Position numbers and translations under genes: made by a program. From NCBI GenBank assembly GCA_035708205.1, contig DASSSY010000008.1, positions 124,001 through 188,000 on the forward strand: a stretch of 64,000 nucleotides of DNA, read 5' to 3'. The notes below the pieces were generated by a model. The model searched no databases. It worked only from the letters and a program-made list of their open reading frames with translations, and had not been told where the DNA came from. Each line of letters opens with the position of its first letter. The stretch's first letter is position 1. This DNA comes from DASSSY01 sp035708205 (lineage in GTDB: Bacteria > Bacteroidota > Bacteroidia > Chitinophagales > Chitinophagaceae). Shown here piece after piece: positions 27,129-36,206 of this stretch.

Positions 27129-28004
27129 ATGATGAAAATATTTATTTCAGGTGCTTCAGGTCTCGTGGGTGGCAATTGTTTAAAACATTTTACTGCAAAA
27201 GGTTGGATGGTAAAAGGGTCTCACCGAACCTTTCCGACGGCGGAAACCGTATTTTTTGATACGCTGGACCTGGTTTCGGAGAATAATTTTGATCTGGAAG
27301 CTTTCGGCCCTGATGTTATTGTTCATTGCGGGGCGCTTACGCATGTGGATTATTGTGAAAATAATCCGGATGAAAGTTTTGAGAAAACCGTGACGTCGAC
27401 GAAAAACCTTTTGGAAATCGCGGTCCGTTGCCGGGCTAAATTTGTTTTTTTATCCACTGATTATGTTTTTGACGGTAAAGAGGGGCCTTACCGGGAAACG
27501 GCTGACGTCAACCCTTTGAGCGTGTATGGGAAGCATAAGCTGGCGGCAGAGCAGTTGGTACAACAAATGTCACCGGACCATTTGATCCTGCGGGTGACCA
27601 ATGTTTATGGCCCTGAAATACGGATGAAAAACTTCGTGGCCAGGATTATCAGCCAGTGCGAAGAGGAAAAGGTATTGGAGTTGAAATTACCTTTTGATCA
27701 GTTTGCCAATCCAACCAATGCTTTTGATATTGCCCGGGCTATGGGGCTGCTCTTGGAGCATCAGAAATCCGGTATTTACCACGTTGGCAGCACCGATTAC
27801 ATGAACCGGGTAAGCTTAGCGCTCCGGGTGCTGAAATATTTTCCCGGCGCCAAATATAACCTCCAGCCCATCTCTACCGAAAGCCTTTCTCAGCCAGCCG
27901 CCCGGCCTTTATTTGGAGGCTTTATAACCGCTAAGTTTTTATCAGAGTTTCCTGACTTTTTGTTTAGTACGGTGGATGAATATTTAAAAGACTGCACCCG
28001 ATGA
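27129..28004 (+). CDS. RmlD-like NAD(P)-dependent sugar-nucleotide reductase
   Basis: This 291-residue SDR protein starts with the nucleotide-binding loop FISGASGLVGGN (residues 5-16) and has the catalytic YxxxK in SVYGKHKLAAEQLV. The segment VFLSTDYVFDGKEGPYRETA is the hallmark of the RmlD family (dTDP-4-dehydrorhamnose reductase), and ENNPDESFEKT is the loop preceding it. The substrate is uncertain: no rmlA, rmlB or rmlC genes are near, so it may act on another 4-keto sugar or in another reduction. Two ATGs are adjacent (27129 and 27132); either is possible. The protein is cytoplasmic and appears monocistronic. Confidence 0.8.
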   Translation: MMKIFISGASGLVGGNCLKHFTAKGWMVKGSHRTFPTAETVFFDTLDLVSENNFDLEAFGPDVIVHCGALTHVDYCENNPDESFEKTVTSTKNLLEIAVRCRAKFVFLSTDYVFDGKEGPYRETADVNPLSVYGKHKLAAEQLVQQMSPDHLILRVTNVYGPEIRMKNFVARIISQCEEEKVLELKLPFDQFANPTNAFDIARAMGLLLEHQKSGIYHVGSTDYMNRVSLALRVLKYFPGAKYNLQPISTESLSQPAARPLFGGFITAKFLSEFPDFLFSTVDEYLKDCTR

Positions 28005-28076
28005 TCATCAACGTTAAAAGAAATAAGAGGCTATCAAAATGAGGCCGATTATTTCTTTTTAATGCTTATGGCTTGA

Positions 28077-29018
28077 TTATTGTACCTGTACTTTTTGCGT
28101 TATTGTTCCTTCTTTTGTCTTGACTTGCAATAAATACAGGCCTGCCGCCACGCCCGACAGATTCAGCGTTTTGCTTTCTGCCGAAAATGTTTTGACTTTC
28201 CTGCCGGAAAGGTCGGTTAATGTGAGGCTTTGGATTTTTAAATTGTTGTCTTGCAATAAGAACGTGTTTTTAGCCGGATTGGGGAAGATCTTTAATTTAT
28301 CCTTGAAAGAAGAATTGTTTATGGATGTTGATACCATTGGGGAAAAATGGAATTCTAAGTCATCCAGGTAAAGGAAATGTGAATTACCACATGAAGTTGT
28401 CCCCGAACCATATCCTTGGGACTCGAACCAAATACTGACGGAATCTGGAACGGAAGAGGAATCTGGATAATTAATGATTAACTGAAATGGCTGATAGCTG
28501 TCTGCCCGTTGATATATCAGTGAGTCATTGCTTAGCAATTCTAATGTACCGGATGCCGGATCAACTTGATAGGTTTTAATATGAGCTGTTACTTTTTTAT
28601 TATAAGTATCATTAGGCATAAACGAATCCACCAAATATTTGTAATAGCCCGAAATGCCGTATATTTTCGAAGAAAAATGATTTTTACAAATTTCATAGCC
28701 TGGAATATTCGGATCCTCGCATCCCTGTCCCAAAAATAACCTTCCTGTTGAACCATTATACCACATAAAGACAACTGCCGCATACCTTCCGGAATAGGCA
28801 TCCGTGGTTCTGCATATACCATGTGGAATAGCGGTCCATTGATCTAATAAATATTCCGAATTAATAGAGGAGGCATTGACCGGCAAAGTGCAACTATCTG
28901 TGGCATTTGTCCCGTCCGGCAAGGATCTGTCCCATTGCTCAAATCCCAGGTTGTAATTCTGTGCAAAAAGCCCGTTTGTTACAAGCAACAAAATCAAGGC
29001 TGTTGTTATCTTTCTCAT
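28077..29018 (-). CDS. secreted protein with T9SS type A sorting domain
   Basis: This 313-residue protein has a signal peptide (about residues 1-19, MRKITTALILLLVTNGLFA), a beta-rich middle with paired Cys that resembles carbohydrate-binding or PCMD-like modules (YSGRYAAVVFMW, VSIWFESQGYGSG), and a type A T9SS sorting domain at the end (LKIFPNPAKNTFLLQDNN). No enzyme motif is seen. Its last 75 residues are very like those of the next gene upstream on the strand (29135), suggesting duplication or shared sorting modules. Confidence 0.75.
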   Translation of the reverse strand: MRKITTALILLLVTNGLFAQNYNLGFEQWDRSLPDGTNATDSCTLPVNASSINSEYLLDQWTAIPHGICRTTDAYSGRYAAVVFMWYNGSTGRLFLGQGCEDPNIPGYEICKNHFSSKIYGISGYYKYLVDSFMPNDTYNKKVTAHIKTYQVDPASGTLELLSNDSLIYQRADSYQPFQLIINYPDSSSVPDSVSIWFESQGYGSGTTSCGNSHFLYLDDLEFHFSPMVSTSINNSSFKDKLKIFPNPAKNTFLLQDNNLKIQSLTLTDLSGRKVKTFSAESKTLNLSGVAAGLYLLQVKTKEGTITQKVQVQ

Positions 29019-29134
29019 GGTTAATAAATTTAAGTATTAATGGCGTCAATGAGTTGAAATAAAACATTCCGTTTCTCTCCATAACTTTCTGATCTGCTTC
29101 TCCTTCCGGCGCGTTTGTAACGCTACCCCTTACA

Positions 29135-30376
29135 CTACCTTATCTCTATTTTCTCCACCAGCTCTCCTTTTTCTGCTTTTACCTGCAAAAAATACATTCC
29201 CATTGCAATGCCGGATACATTTAGCGTTTTGTTTTCTGTGGGGAATGTTTTTATAACTCTGCCGGATAAACCGGTTAATGTAAGGCTTTGAATATGGAGG
29301 TTATCGTATTGCAGGTTGATGGTGTTTCGAGTGGGATTGGGATAAACCTGTAAAGGTAATGGTGCAACAGCGGAGCGTATTCCGGTGCCGGTCCCGGAGG
29401 TGGTTTTACAAAGCTTATGCCCGCTGATATAGCCAATGTTGCGGTTAATGAATTGGACACAGCCGGCATCTGTTCCGTCAGGAATACTTAGTTTTTGCCA
29501 ATGCTGGCCACCGTCAGTTGTTTGATACAAATCGGGATAAATGGCCGCATAGCCGGTGTCCTGCTGCACAAAATCCACTTGGTTGATCCTGCTGTTTTCA
29601 TCATCCAAAAGTATTTTTTGCCAGGTCTGCCCGCCATCCGTTGTTTTTAAAAAATAGCCCGAAAGTCCCGTGGCATAACCCGTATGGATATTGGAGAAAT
29701 ATATTTGAGATACGCCGGAATAAACAAATTGCTGGTTGTTGAAACCGGTATCGCGGTGAATTACGGACCAGTGTTCACCCTGGTCTGTTGTCTTAAAGAG
29801 TGCATTGACGAAGGGTTGATTATTGACAATATACCAACCTGCCAGAAAGCCAACCTGTTCACTCACAAAATGAATGGCCGTAATATTGTTCAGGGAGATA
29901 GGCAGGTTAAGGGCTTTAAAGGAGTCTCCGCCATTATAGGTTTTGTATAAATTCATGCCGTTGCTGACGAAGCCGGTATCTTCGTTGAGGAAACATAATG
30001 TATGAAAGTAAAAACCGCCACCCGCCCAGAAGTTCATAGGTTGCCAGGTCTGGCCGCAATCCAGTGTTTTAAAATAGGTGGAACCCGTCGGGAAATGCGC
30101 CATGCCGCCGGTAAACCCCATGGAGTCATTGATGAATTGGATTTTAAAATCCCAACTGTTATTAAAGCTCAAAGTGTCCCAATGGATACCGGCGTCGGTT
30201 GATTTTAAAATATAGGATTCATTGCCGGACACAAAGACGGTGTCTTCTCCCAGCACGGTTAATTGTCCTAAACTCATGGATGGCGATTCGGACTGCACCG
30301 TCCACTGAGCATTGACCGTTGCTGATAAACATATTGCTGCTATTAGGGAGTAGAGCGCGTAAAATATCTTTTTCAT
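29135..30376 (-). CDS. secreted YCF48/BNR-repeat protein with T9SS sorting domain
   Basis: This 413-residue protein has a signal peptide (about 1-23, ending VNAQ). Residues 25-320 form a beta-propeller of repeats with the Asp-box type motif, seen as KSTDAGIHWDTL, TTDQGEHWSVI, TTDGGQTWQKI and TTDGGQHWQKL, the pattern of YCF48/BNR-like proteins. A type A T9SS sorting domain ends the protein (LQVYPNPTRNTINLQYDN). Propellers of this kind are common among exported Bacteroidota proteins and may bind ligands; none is known here. The gene lies 116 bases before the 28077 gene on the same strand, and the two C-termini are clearly related. Confidence 0.8.
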   Translation of the reverse strand: MKKIFYALYSLIAAICLSATVNAQWTVQSESPSMSLGQLTVLGEDTVFVSGNESYILKSTDAGIHWDTLSFNNSWDFKIQFINDSMGFTGGMAHFPTGSTYFKTLDCGQTWQPMNFWAGGGFYFHTLCFLNEDTGFVSNGMNLYKTYNGGDSFKALNLPISLNNITAIHFVSEQVGFLAGWYIVNNQPFVNALFKTTDQGEHWSVIHRDTGFNNQQFVYSGVSQIYFSNIHTGYATGLSGYFLKTTDGGQTWQKILLDDENSRINQVDFVQQDTGYAAIYPDLYQTTDGGQHWQKLSIPDGTDAGCVQFINRNIGYISGHKLCKTTSGTGTGIRSAVAPLPLQVYPNPTRNTINLQYDNLHIQSLTLTGLSGRVIKTFPTENKTLNVSGIAMGMYFLQVKAEKGELVEKIEIR

Positions 30377-30505
30377 AACTCAACTTTTAAAGTGAAAAAT
30401 AATATTACCTCAAAAGTCGTGTTTGCCTTATAAAATAAATTACACTATTGCACATTTTAATTATAAGATTCCGCAAATCCAATATCCTGATAATTGTCTG
30501 GGCCG

Positions 30506-31393
30506 CTAAAATTCTGCGGCTACCTGAAAAATGCAGGACAGGAAAGAAAGGCCGGTCAGCACATTGTACCGGAATTTTCCCGGTGTTTGTCCGGTGAGTT
30601 TTTTAAACCAGTAATTAAAATAGCTTTCTGTCTGAAAGCCTAAGTGGTAAGCGGCTTCCTTAGCGCCGGAATCTGCCATGATTAATTGCCTTTTGGCTTC
30701 ATTGAGCAGTTTTTCCTGTTGTAGTTGGGCGATGGTTTTACCGGTGGCGGCTTTTACCTTTTTCTCCAGGGAACTAAGGGAGCAGCCGGCTTTTTCGGCG
30801 TAAGCCGTGGCGCTTAAATGTTCCGTAAAATGGCGGTTAATTAACCCGATCAGCCGGACCACTAAAGGATACCGTTTGGCCACCGCGTTTTCTTTCGGCC
30901 GGTCCGGAAAGGAAAGGACCAACTTGGTCAGGAAAGCAGCAATCAGGTTAAGGCAATAGGAACGGTCGTGTTGGTTTCGAATAATTTCAGGGATCAACAT
31001 TCGGAAAGCTTCCTCCTCGGCCGTCTCTGAAAGAGGCAGCACACCTGAGCAGCCCAACGATTCAAAGTAGGCTACATGAGGGTTCAACTCTTTTAACTTG
31101 ACCAGGAACGCATCGTTATAAACCAGCGCAAAGCCTTCAGATTGCAGGCCGCGTTCCACCATGTGCACATCGCCGGCTGCCAGCAGATGCGCAGAGTAAT
31201 GTTCAATGCTGTATTCCTGAAAATTAATATTGTGCCGTCCACCGCCTTTGGTAAATACCAGCATTTCATGATATTGATGGGCGTGGAACTCATCGAACGG
31301 ATATGTGTTCGGATTGTCCAGGCGTACAAACCGGGCAATAATGCCATCATTTAGGTTGCCATCAAAGGAATAGCTGGGAAATCCGTTTTCCAT
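30506..31393 (-). CDS. AraC-family transcriptional regulator
   Basis: This 295-residue protein has an N-terminal cupin-like sensing domain (residues 25-130, FHAHQYHEMLVFTKGGG) and a C-terminal pair of helix-turn-helix motifs (about 195-285), with the second read as KEAAYHLGFQTESYFNYWFKK followed by the AraC signature LTGQTPGKFR. It should be a DNA-binding regulator that responds to a small ligand. No target gene can be named from context; it is monocistronic and sits between the secreted-protein gene and rpsP. A TAATTTAG element lies just upstream on the strand. Confidence 0.9.
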   Translation of the reverse strand: MENGFPSYSFDGNLNDGIIARFVRLDNPNTYPFDEFHAHQYHEMLVFTKGGGRHNINFQEYSIEHYSAHLLAAGDVHMVERGLQSEGFALVYNDAFLVKLKELNPHVAYFESLGCSGVLPLSETAEEEAFRMLIPEIIRNQHDRSYCLNLIAAFLTKLVLSFPDRPKENAVAKRYPLVVRLIGLINRHFTEHLSATAYAEKAGCSLSSLEKKVKAATGKTIAQLQQEKLLNEAKRQLIMADSGAKEAAYHLGFQTESYFNYWFKKLTGQTPGKFRYNVLTGLSFLSCIFQVAAEF

Positions 31394-31551
31394 ACTAAGA
31401 TCAGATATTCAGGCATCTAAATTATGGTATTATGGTTAAATGTAGAAAAAATTAAATGATGAAGGGATTATCGCGGCATACAGGTGAATGAACATTAAGA
31501 TACCGGGATGTATTAGGTGTGCGTGAGTTTTTGTAGAAGCTGTACATGTAA

Positions 31552-31590
31552 AACAGGGATGCGGCACCTTGATAGCGCCGCATCCCTGTT
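31552..31590. terminator. hairpin terminator after rpsP
   Basis: Perfect 14-bp stem AACAGGGATGCGGC / GCCGCATCCCTGTT (31552-31565 / 31577-31590) with an 11-base loop, downstream of rpsP on the minus strand; the stem runs into TTTT on that strand. Confidence 0.75.
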
Positions 31591-31613
31591 CTGTAAGTAA
31601 ATACCTGGGGCAA

Positions 31614-32144
31614 TTAAGCTTCCTGACTTTCCTCATTGGCCGCCGATGCCTCTGCTTCCGTGGCAACATCCCCGGTTGCGTTTGCAGCTTCCGTTTCCGC
31701 CTGGCGGGCGGCATTCTTTTCTTCTACACGTTTAACGGATGCCTGAGCAATAGCGTGGCGTTTTTCCTGTTTTGCTTTTTTATGAGCTGATTCTCTTTGA
31801 GCCACTAATTCTTCATGGCCTTTGTTCCAGTTTTCGAATTTCTCCATCGCTGCAGACTCGTCAAAAAGACCTAAGGAAACCCCTCTCATCAGGTGCTTCA
31901 TATATAATACACCTTTAAAGGATAATATCCTGCGAACTGTATTGGTGGGCTGAGCGCCCTTTTGAAGCCAGTCCAAAGCTTTTTCCCGGTCCAGGTTAAT
32001 TGTGGCCGGAACGGTTAACGGGTTATACGTCCCTAATTTTTCAATAAATTTACCATCCCGTGGTGACGTGCTGTTTGCAGCGACAATGAAATAAAAGGGT
32101 TTTTTCTTTGACCCGTGGCGTTGCATTCTTAGTTTAACTGCCAT
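31614..32144 (-). CDS. rpsP: 30S ribosomal protein S16 with long C-terminal tail
   Basis: The first 80 residues are the S16 fold (MAVKLRMQRHGSKKKPFYFI, then KFIEKLGTYNPLT and WLQKGAQPTNTVRRIL). S16 binds 16S rRNA and helps 30S assembly. The remaining 95 residues are an A/E/K-rich tail that is probably disordered; extended S16 proteins of about 180 residues are usual in some Bacteroidota. In most bacteria rpsP is followed by rimM and trmD, but here a terminator follows and no rimM is seen. The promoter element at 32186-32193 lies upstream on the strand. Confidence 0.95.
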   Translation of the reverse strand: MAVKLRMQRHGSKKKPFYFIVAANSTSPRDGKFIEKLGTYNPLTVPATINLDREKALDWLQKGAQPTNTVRRILSFKGVLYMKHLMRGVSLGLFDESAAMEKFENWNKGHEELVAQRESAHKKAKQEKRHAIAQASVKRVEEKNAARQAETEAANATGDVATEAEASAANEESQEA

Positions 32145-32185
32145 AATAATTGAAATTATTTGCGTTAATAAATTTGGTTAGTGCG

Positions 32186-32193
32186 CAAAGGTA
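32186..32193 (-). promoter_or_regulatory. -7 promoter element of rpsP
   Basis: On the minus strand TACCTTTG matches TAnnTTTG; about 41 bases separate it from the ATG of rpsP. Confidence 0.5.
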
Positions 32194-32340
32194 CGTTATT
32201 TATTAAAATAACTTTCATTAGGACCGGTTTTTAATTTCCTTCTGCAATTTTTTCAGTAAAATGCCTTTGGCATGTTAATTGAACCTCTTTTGCCCGATCG
32301 TTGTTATTACCTATAATTCGGCAAGAGCAATAAATATTAT

Positions 32341-32353
32341 TGACAAAATGTCG
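32341..32353 (+). promoter_or_regulatory. candidate stress operator upstream of lon
   Basis: TGACA-AAA-TGTCG, a near-palindrome with three-base spacer, lies 14 bases before the lon ATG. It resembles TGACA-N3-TTTCA before dnaK (1226-1238). Function is inferred. Confidence 0.3.
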
Positions 32354-32367
32354 GGAATTGAATATTT

Positions 32368-34776
32368 ATGAATTTAAAGAATATCATATTAAGTACCCAG
32401 GATGAGGAAATGGAATTTATGCCCATTGTGCCTTTGGGGGAAGTGGAGATTGAAGAGAAAGAAAAGAAAAAGCTGGCCAGGGAGATCCCCATTCTTGCCT
32501 TAAGAAATACAGTATTATTTCCTAATGTCGTACTGCCTATTACCGTTGCCAGGGAGAAATCCGTTCAGGCGGTTGCAGCGGCGCAAAAGTCCGGTGGCAT
32601 GATCGGAGTGGTGGCACAAAAGGACGTGGCTACCGAAGATCCTTCGATTAAAGACATTTATCCTGTGGGCACCGTGGCGAAGATCGTTAAACAAATTAAG
32701 CTGCCCGATGGCAATACGACTTTGTTTATCATGGGCAGAATGCGTTTTAAGATTAAGAAATACACACAGGAAGAGCCTTTCATGAAAGCCGCCGTTCAGT
32801 ACCTGGAAGATGATTTCCCGAAGAACGATAAGGAGTTTGATGCCATGATATCTTCGGTAAAAGATATGGCTGAAAGCATTGTTAACCTGTCTCCGAATAT
32901 CCCTTCCGAAACGGGAATGATGTTGCGCAATATTGACAACGTGTCCTTTTTAGTACATTTTATTGCTTCCAACCTGGAGCGGAAATTGTCGGAAAAACAG
33001 GCTTTGTTGGAAGAAAATGATGTGAAAGTGAGAACCAGCCGCCTGTTGGAATTGCTGCAAAGCGATTTGCAAATGGCGGAGCTGAAAAACGAAATTACCA
33101 GTAAGACCCGCGGCGAAATCGATAAGCAACAGCGGGAATACTTTTTACAGCAGCAGCTGAAGAGCATTAAAGAGGAGCTGGGGAGTGAAAGCAATGACCG
33201 TGAAATTAAAGATCTGCAGAAGCGGGCCGAAGGCAAAATATGGCCGCAGGCGGCGCAGGAGGCGTTTCGTAAAGATATTGAGCGGCTGGAAAGGATGCAT
33301 CCGCAGGCACCGGATTATTCTGTGGTCTATAATCATGTTGATTTATTGCTTGATTTACCCTGGGAAGAATATACCGAGGATAAATACGATCTGAAGAAAG
33401 CTTTAAAGGTCCTGGACAAAGACCATTACGGCATGGAGAAGATCAAAGAGCGTATTCTGGAATACTTGGCGGTATTAAAGTTAAAAGGTGATCTGAAATC
33501 TCCTATTCTCTGTTTTGTCGGTCCTCCGGGTATCGGGAAAACATCGCTCGGGCAAAGCATTGCTCATGCCATTAACCGGAAATATGCCCGGTTAAGCCTT
33601 GGCGGCCTGCATGACGAAAGCGAATTGCGCGGTCACCGGAAAACCTATATCGGCGCCATGCCGGGCCGTATCATTCAAAATCTGCGCAAGCTCAAGGCCT
33701 CTAACCCGGTCATTATCCTTGACGAGATTGACAAGGTGGGTAATGATCACCGCGGAGATCCCTCCTCCGCCTTACTGGAGATACTCGATCCTGAACAGAA
33801 CAATACTTTTTATGACAATTACCTTGAATTGGAATATGACCTGTCTAAGGTATTGTTTATTGCCACGGCCAATAATATTAACGATATTGCCCCGGCCCTG
33901 CGCGATCGCCTGGAAGTCATTCAGCTGACGGGTTATAGCGTGGAGGAGAAGATTGAAATTGCCAGGCGCCATTTGGTACCCCGCCAGAAAGAGGCCCACG
34001 GCTTATCGGATACGGCATTATCCTTTACCCCAAAAGTCCTGCAATTCCTTATTCAAAACTATACCCGTGAGTCTGGAGTCCGCGAGCTGGACCGCCAGGT
34101 AGCGGCCCTTATGCGTTCAATCGCCAAGAAGGTAGCTTTGGAAGAAACGTTTTCTTCGAGGATGACCGAAGCGATGATCGAACAGGCCCTGGGCCATCCG
34201 AAATACATTAATGAGAAAGACTTAAAGAAATTGCCGGCAGGAGTAGTGGTGGGTTTAGCCTGGACCTATGTGGGCGGCGATATTTTGTTTATTGAGGCGA
34301 ATCAAAGTAAAGGTAAAGGCGGATTGACACTTACCGGTAATTTAGGTAATGTGATGAAAGAATCGGCCAGTACGGCCTTGTCCTATATTAAAGCGCATGC
34401 CAAAGAGTTGGACATTGCTCCGGAAGATCTGGAAGAAAAGAATATTCATATTCATGTGCCGGAAGGGGCTGTGCCGAAAGATGGTCCCAGCGCGGGCATT
34501 ACCATGCTGACCGCTTTAACGTCATTATTGACCGGAAAGCCGGTAAAGCCGAATTTGGCAATGACCGGCGAGATAACCCTTCGCGGTCGTGTGTTGCCGG
34601 TTGGGGGCATTAAAGAGAAAGTATTGGCGGCAAAACGTTATGGTATTAAAACGATCATCATGTGCGATCAGAACCGGCGTGATGTGGAAGATATCAATCC
34701 TGACTTTATCAGGGGCGTTGATTTTATCTATGTTTCCAAAATGAATGAAGTTTTGGAGCAGGCATTGAAAAAGTAG
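32368..34776 (+). CDS. lon: ATP-dependent protease Lon
   Basis: This 802-residue Lon protease degrades misfolded and regulatory proteins in the cytoplasm. The N-terminal substrate-binding domain covers about residues 40-240 (PILALRNTVLFPNVVLPI). The AAA+ module has Walker A GPPGIGKTSLG near 385 and Walker B VIILDEIDKVG near 450. The C-terminal Ser-Lys protease domain has PKDGPSAGITM with catalytic S708 and LPVGGIKEKVLAAKR with catalytic K751. All active-site residues are intact, and the length matches bacterial LonA. The gene is divergent from rpsP over a 223-base gap with a candidate stress operator, which fits heat-induced lon. It converges with bshA. Confidence 0.97.
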   Translation: MNLKNIILSTQDEEMEFMPIVPLGEVEIEEKEKKKLAREIPILALRNTVLFPNVVLPITVAREKSVQAVAAAQKSGGMIGVVAQKDVATEDPSIKDIYPVGTVAKIVKQIKLPDGNTTLFIMGRMRFKIKKYTQEEPFMKAAVQYLEDDFPKNDKEFDAMISSVKDMAESIVNLSPNIPSETGMMLRNIDNVSFLVHFIASNLERKLSEKQALLEENDVKVRTSRLLELLQSDLQMAELKNEITSKTRGEIDKQQREYFLQQQLKSIKEELGSESNDREIKDLQKRAEGKIWPQAAQEAFRKDIERLERMHPQAPDYSVVYNHVDLLLDLPWEEYTEDKYDLKKALKVLDKDHYGMEKIKERILEYLAVLKLKGDLKSPILCFVGPPGIGKTSLGQSIAHAINRKYARLSLGGLHDESELRGHRKTYIGAMPGRIIQNLRKLKASNPVIILDEIDKVGNDHRGDPSSALLEILDPEQNNTFYDNYLELEYDLSKVLFIATANNINDIAPALRDRLEVIQLTGYSVEEKIEIARRHLVPRQKEAHGLSDTALSFTPKVLQFLIQNYTRESGVRELDRQVAALMRSIAKKVALEETFSSRMTEAMIEQALGHPKYINEKDLKKLPAGVVVGLAWTYVGGDILFIEANQSKGKGGLTLTGNLGNVMKESASTALSYIKAHAKELDIAPEDLEEKNIHIHVPEGAVPKDGPSAGITMLTALTSLLTGKPVKPNLAMTGEITLRGRVLPVGGIKEKVLAAKRYGIKTIIMCDQNRRDVEDINPDFIRGVDFIYVSKMNEVLEQALKK

Positions 34777-34834
34777 AGGTGCCGCGCAATAGAGCAATGG
34801 TCTTATACCGTTTGGATATTTGTTTGGCATAATG

Positions 34835-34869
34835 ATATTTCGGTTGATGGAGAACACCAATCGAAATAT
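34835..34869. terminator. weak hairpin between lon and bshA
   Basis: A 12-bp stem (ATATTTCGGTTG / CAATCGAAATAT, one G-T pair) with an 11-base loop lies between the convergent genes. It has no long T-tract, so the terminator role is uncertain. Confidence 0.4.
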
Positions 34870-35019
34870 TTGGTGGTTGGCGAGTACGCCGGCCACAGGA
34901 GGCAAGACAGTCGTGATGCCATATAATTGTCCAAGTGGTATTGAACGGAAATCGGGGCAGCGGCTTTAACCGGCTTGTATTTTTCAAAGAAAAGCTGACC
35001 GGGAACGTCAGGTCAAAAG

Positions 35020-36180
35020 CTATTTTTCAACAATTTCAGGTGTCGAACGCGATTTGGAAGCTTGAGCTACCTGTAAATACAGCTGCTCGTACATAGGTAC
35101 GATCTTTTCAATGGAAAAACGTTTTGAATTGGTGATGGCCGCCTTTTTGAAGCTTTTCAGAGCAGCGTCATCCTTTAAAATGGTTAAAGCGTTTTTGGCC
35201 ATATCCTCGACATCTCCAAGAGGGCTGAGAAAACCTGTTTCACCATTGATATTGATCTCCGGAAGCCCGCCGACATTTGTTGAGATCACCGGTACGCCAC
35301 AGGCCATAGCTTCCAGGGCCGCAAGACCAAAACTTTCCGATTGGGAAGGTAAAACGAATAAATCGGCGATGCTTAAAATTTCTTCCATTTGCTCTTGCTT
35401 GCCCAGGAAACGAATGTCGCTGCAAATGCCCAACTTATGGCAAAGGTCCTCTACCTGCTGTCTTTCAGGACCATCGCCGATCATCAGCAACCGGCAAGGT
35501 ATTTGCTCATGAACCTTTTGGAACATTTTGATAACGTCCTCCACGCGTTTCACCTTGCGGAAATTAGATACATGGGCTAATATTCTTTCGCCGCGGGGGG
35601 CCAGCATCTTTTTAAAATGTTCCTTGTTGGATTTATAAAAACGCTTGGCATCTACGAAATTGGGTATGACATGAATTTCCTTTTCAATGGGAAAAGATTT
35701 TATCGTGTCCTGTTTTAAGCTTTCTGAAACAGCCGTGATCGCGTCGGATTCATTGATGGAGAAAGTAACGACATGGGCATAGGTAGCATCCTTACCTACA
35801 AGGGTAATATCCGTGCCATGCAAGGTTGTGATAAACGGAATATCCTTTCCCATTTTCCTGAGCATTTGCCTGGTGAAATAGGCGGAGGAGGCATGAGGAA
35901 TGGCATAATGTACGTGTAGGATATCCAGGTCGTTGTTAAGCACCACATTGACCAATGCGCTGGATAATGCGGTTTCATAAGGAGGAAATTCAAATAAGGG
36001 ATATTTGGGCACACTGACTTCATGATAATAAATATTGGGGCGGAACACATTGAGACGGACCGGTTGCTTATAGGAAATGAAATGAATTTCATGCCCTTTG
36101 TCGGCAAGCGCCAGGCCAAGCTCCGTGGCCATAACACCGCTGCCGCCAAACGTGGGATAACAAACAATGCCGATTTTCAT
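35020..36180 (-). CDS. bshA: N-acetyl-alpha-D-glucosaminyl L-malate synthase BshA
   Basis: This 386-residue GT-B retaining glycosyltransferase (GT4) joins GlcNAc to L-malate in the first step of bacillithiol synthesis. The N-terminus KIGIVCYPTFGGSGVMATEL is the BshA signature; HVHYAIPHASSAYFTRQ and FVDAKRFYKSN also match. The GT4 signature DLFVLPSQSESFGLAALEAMA-like stretch is near residue 295 with the E-x7-E pair. Bacillithiol is the main low-molecular-weight thiol in many Bacteroidota. The later genes bshB and bshC are not in this window. A TPR lipoprotein gene ends 26 bases upstream, so the two are probably co-transcribed. Confidence 0.92.
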   Translation of the reverse strand: MKIGIVCYPTFGGSGVMATELGLALADKGHEIHFISYKQPVRLNVFRPNIYYHEVSVPKYPLFEFPPYETALSSALVNVVLNNDLDILHVHYAIPHASSAYFTRQMLRKMGKDIPFITTLHGTDITLVGKDATYAHVVTFSINESDAITAVSESLKQDTIKSFPIEKEIHVIPNFVDAKRFYKSNKEHFKKMLAPRGERILAHVSNFRKVKRVEDVIKMFQKVHEQIPCRLLMIGDGPERQQVEDLCHKLGICSDIRFLGKQEQMEEILSIADLFVLPSQSESFGLAALEAMACGVPVISTNVGGLPEININGETGFLSPLGDVEDMAKNALTILKDDAALKSFKKAAITNSKRFSIEKIVPMYEQLYLQVAQASKSRSTPEIVEK

Positions 36181-36206
36181 AATTGTGTGTTTTTGAGAAG
36201 ATTGAA

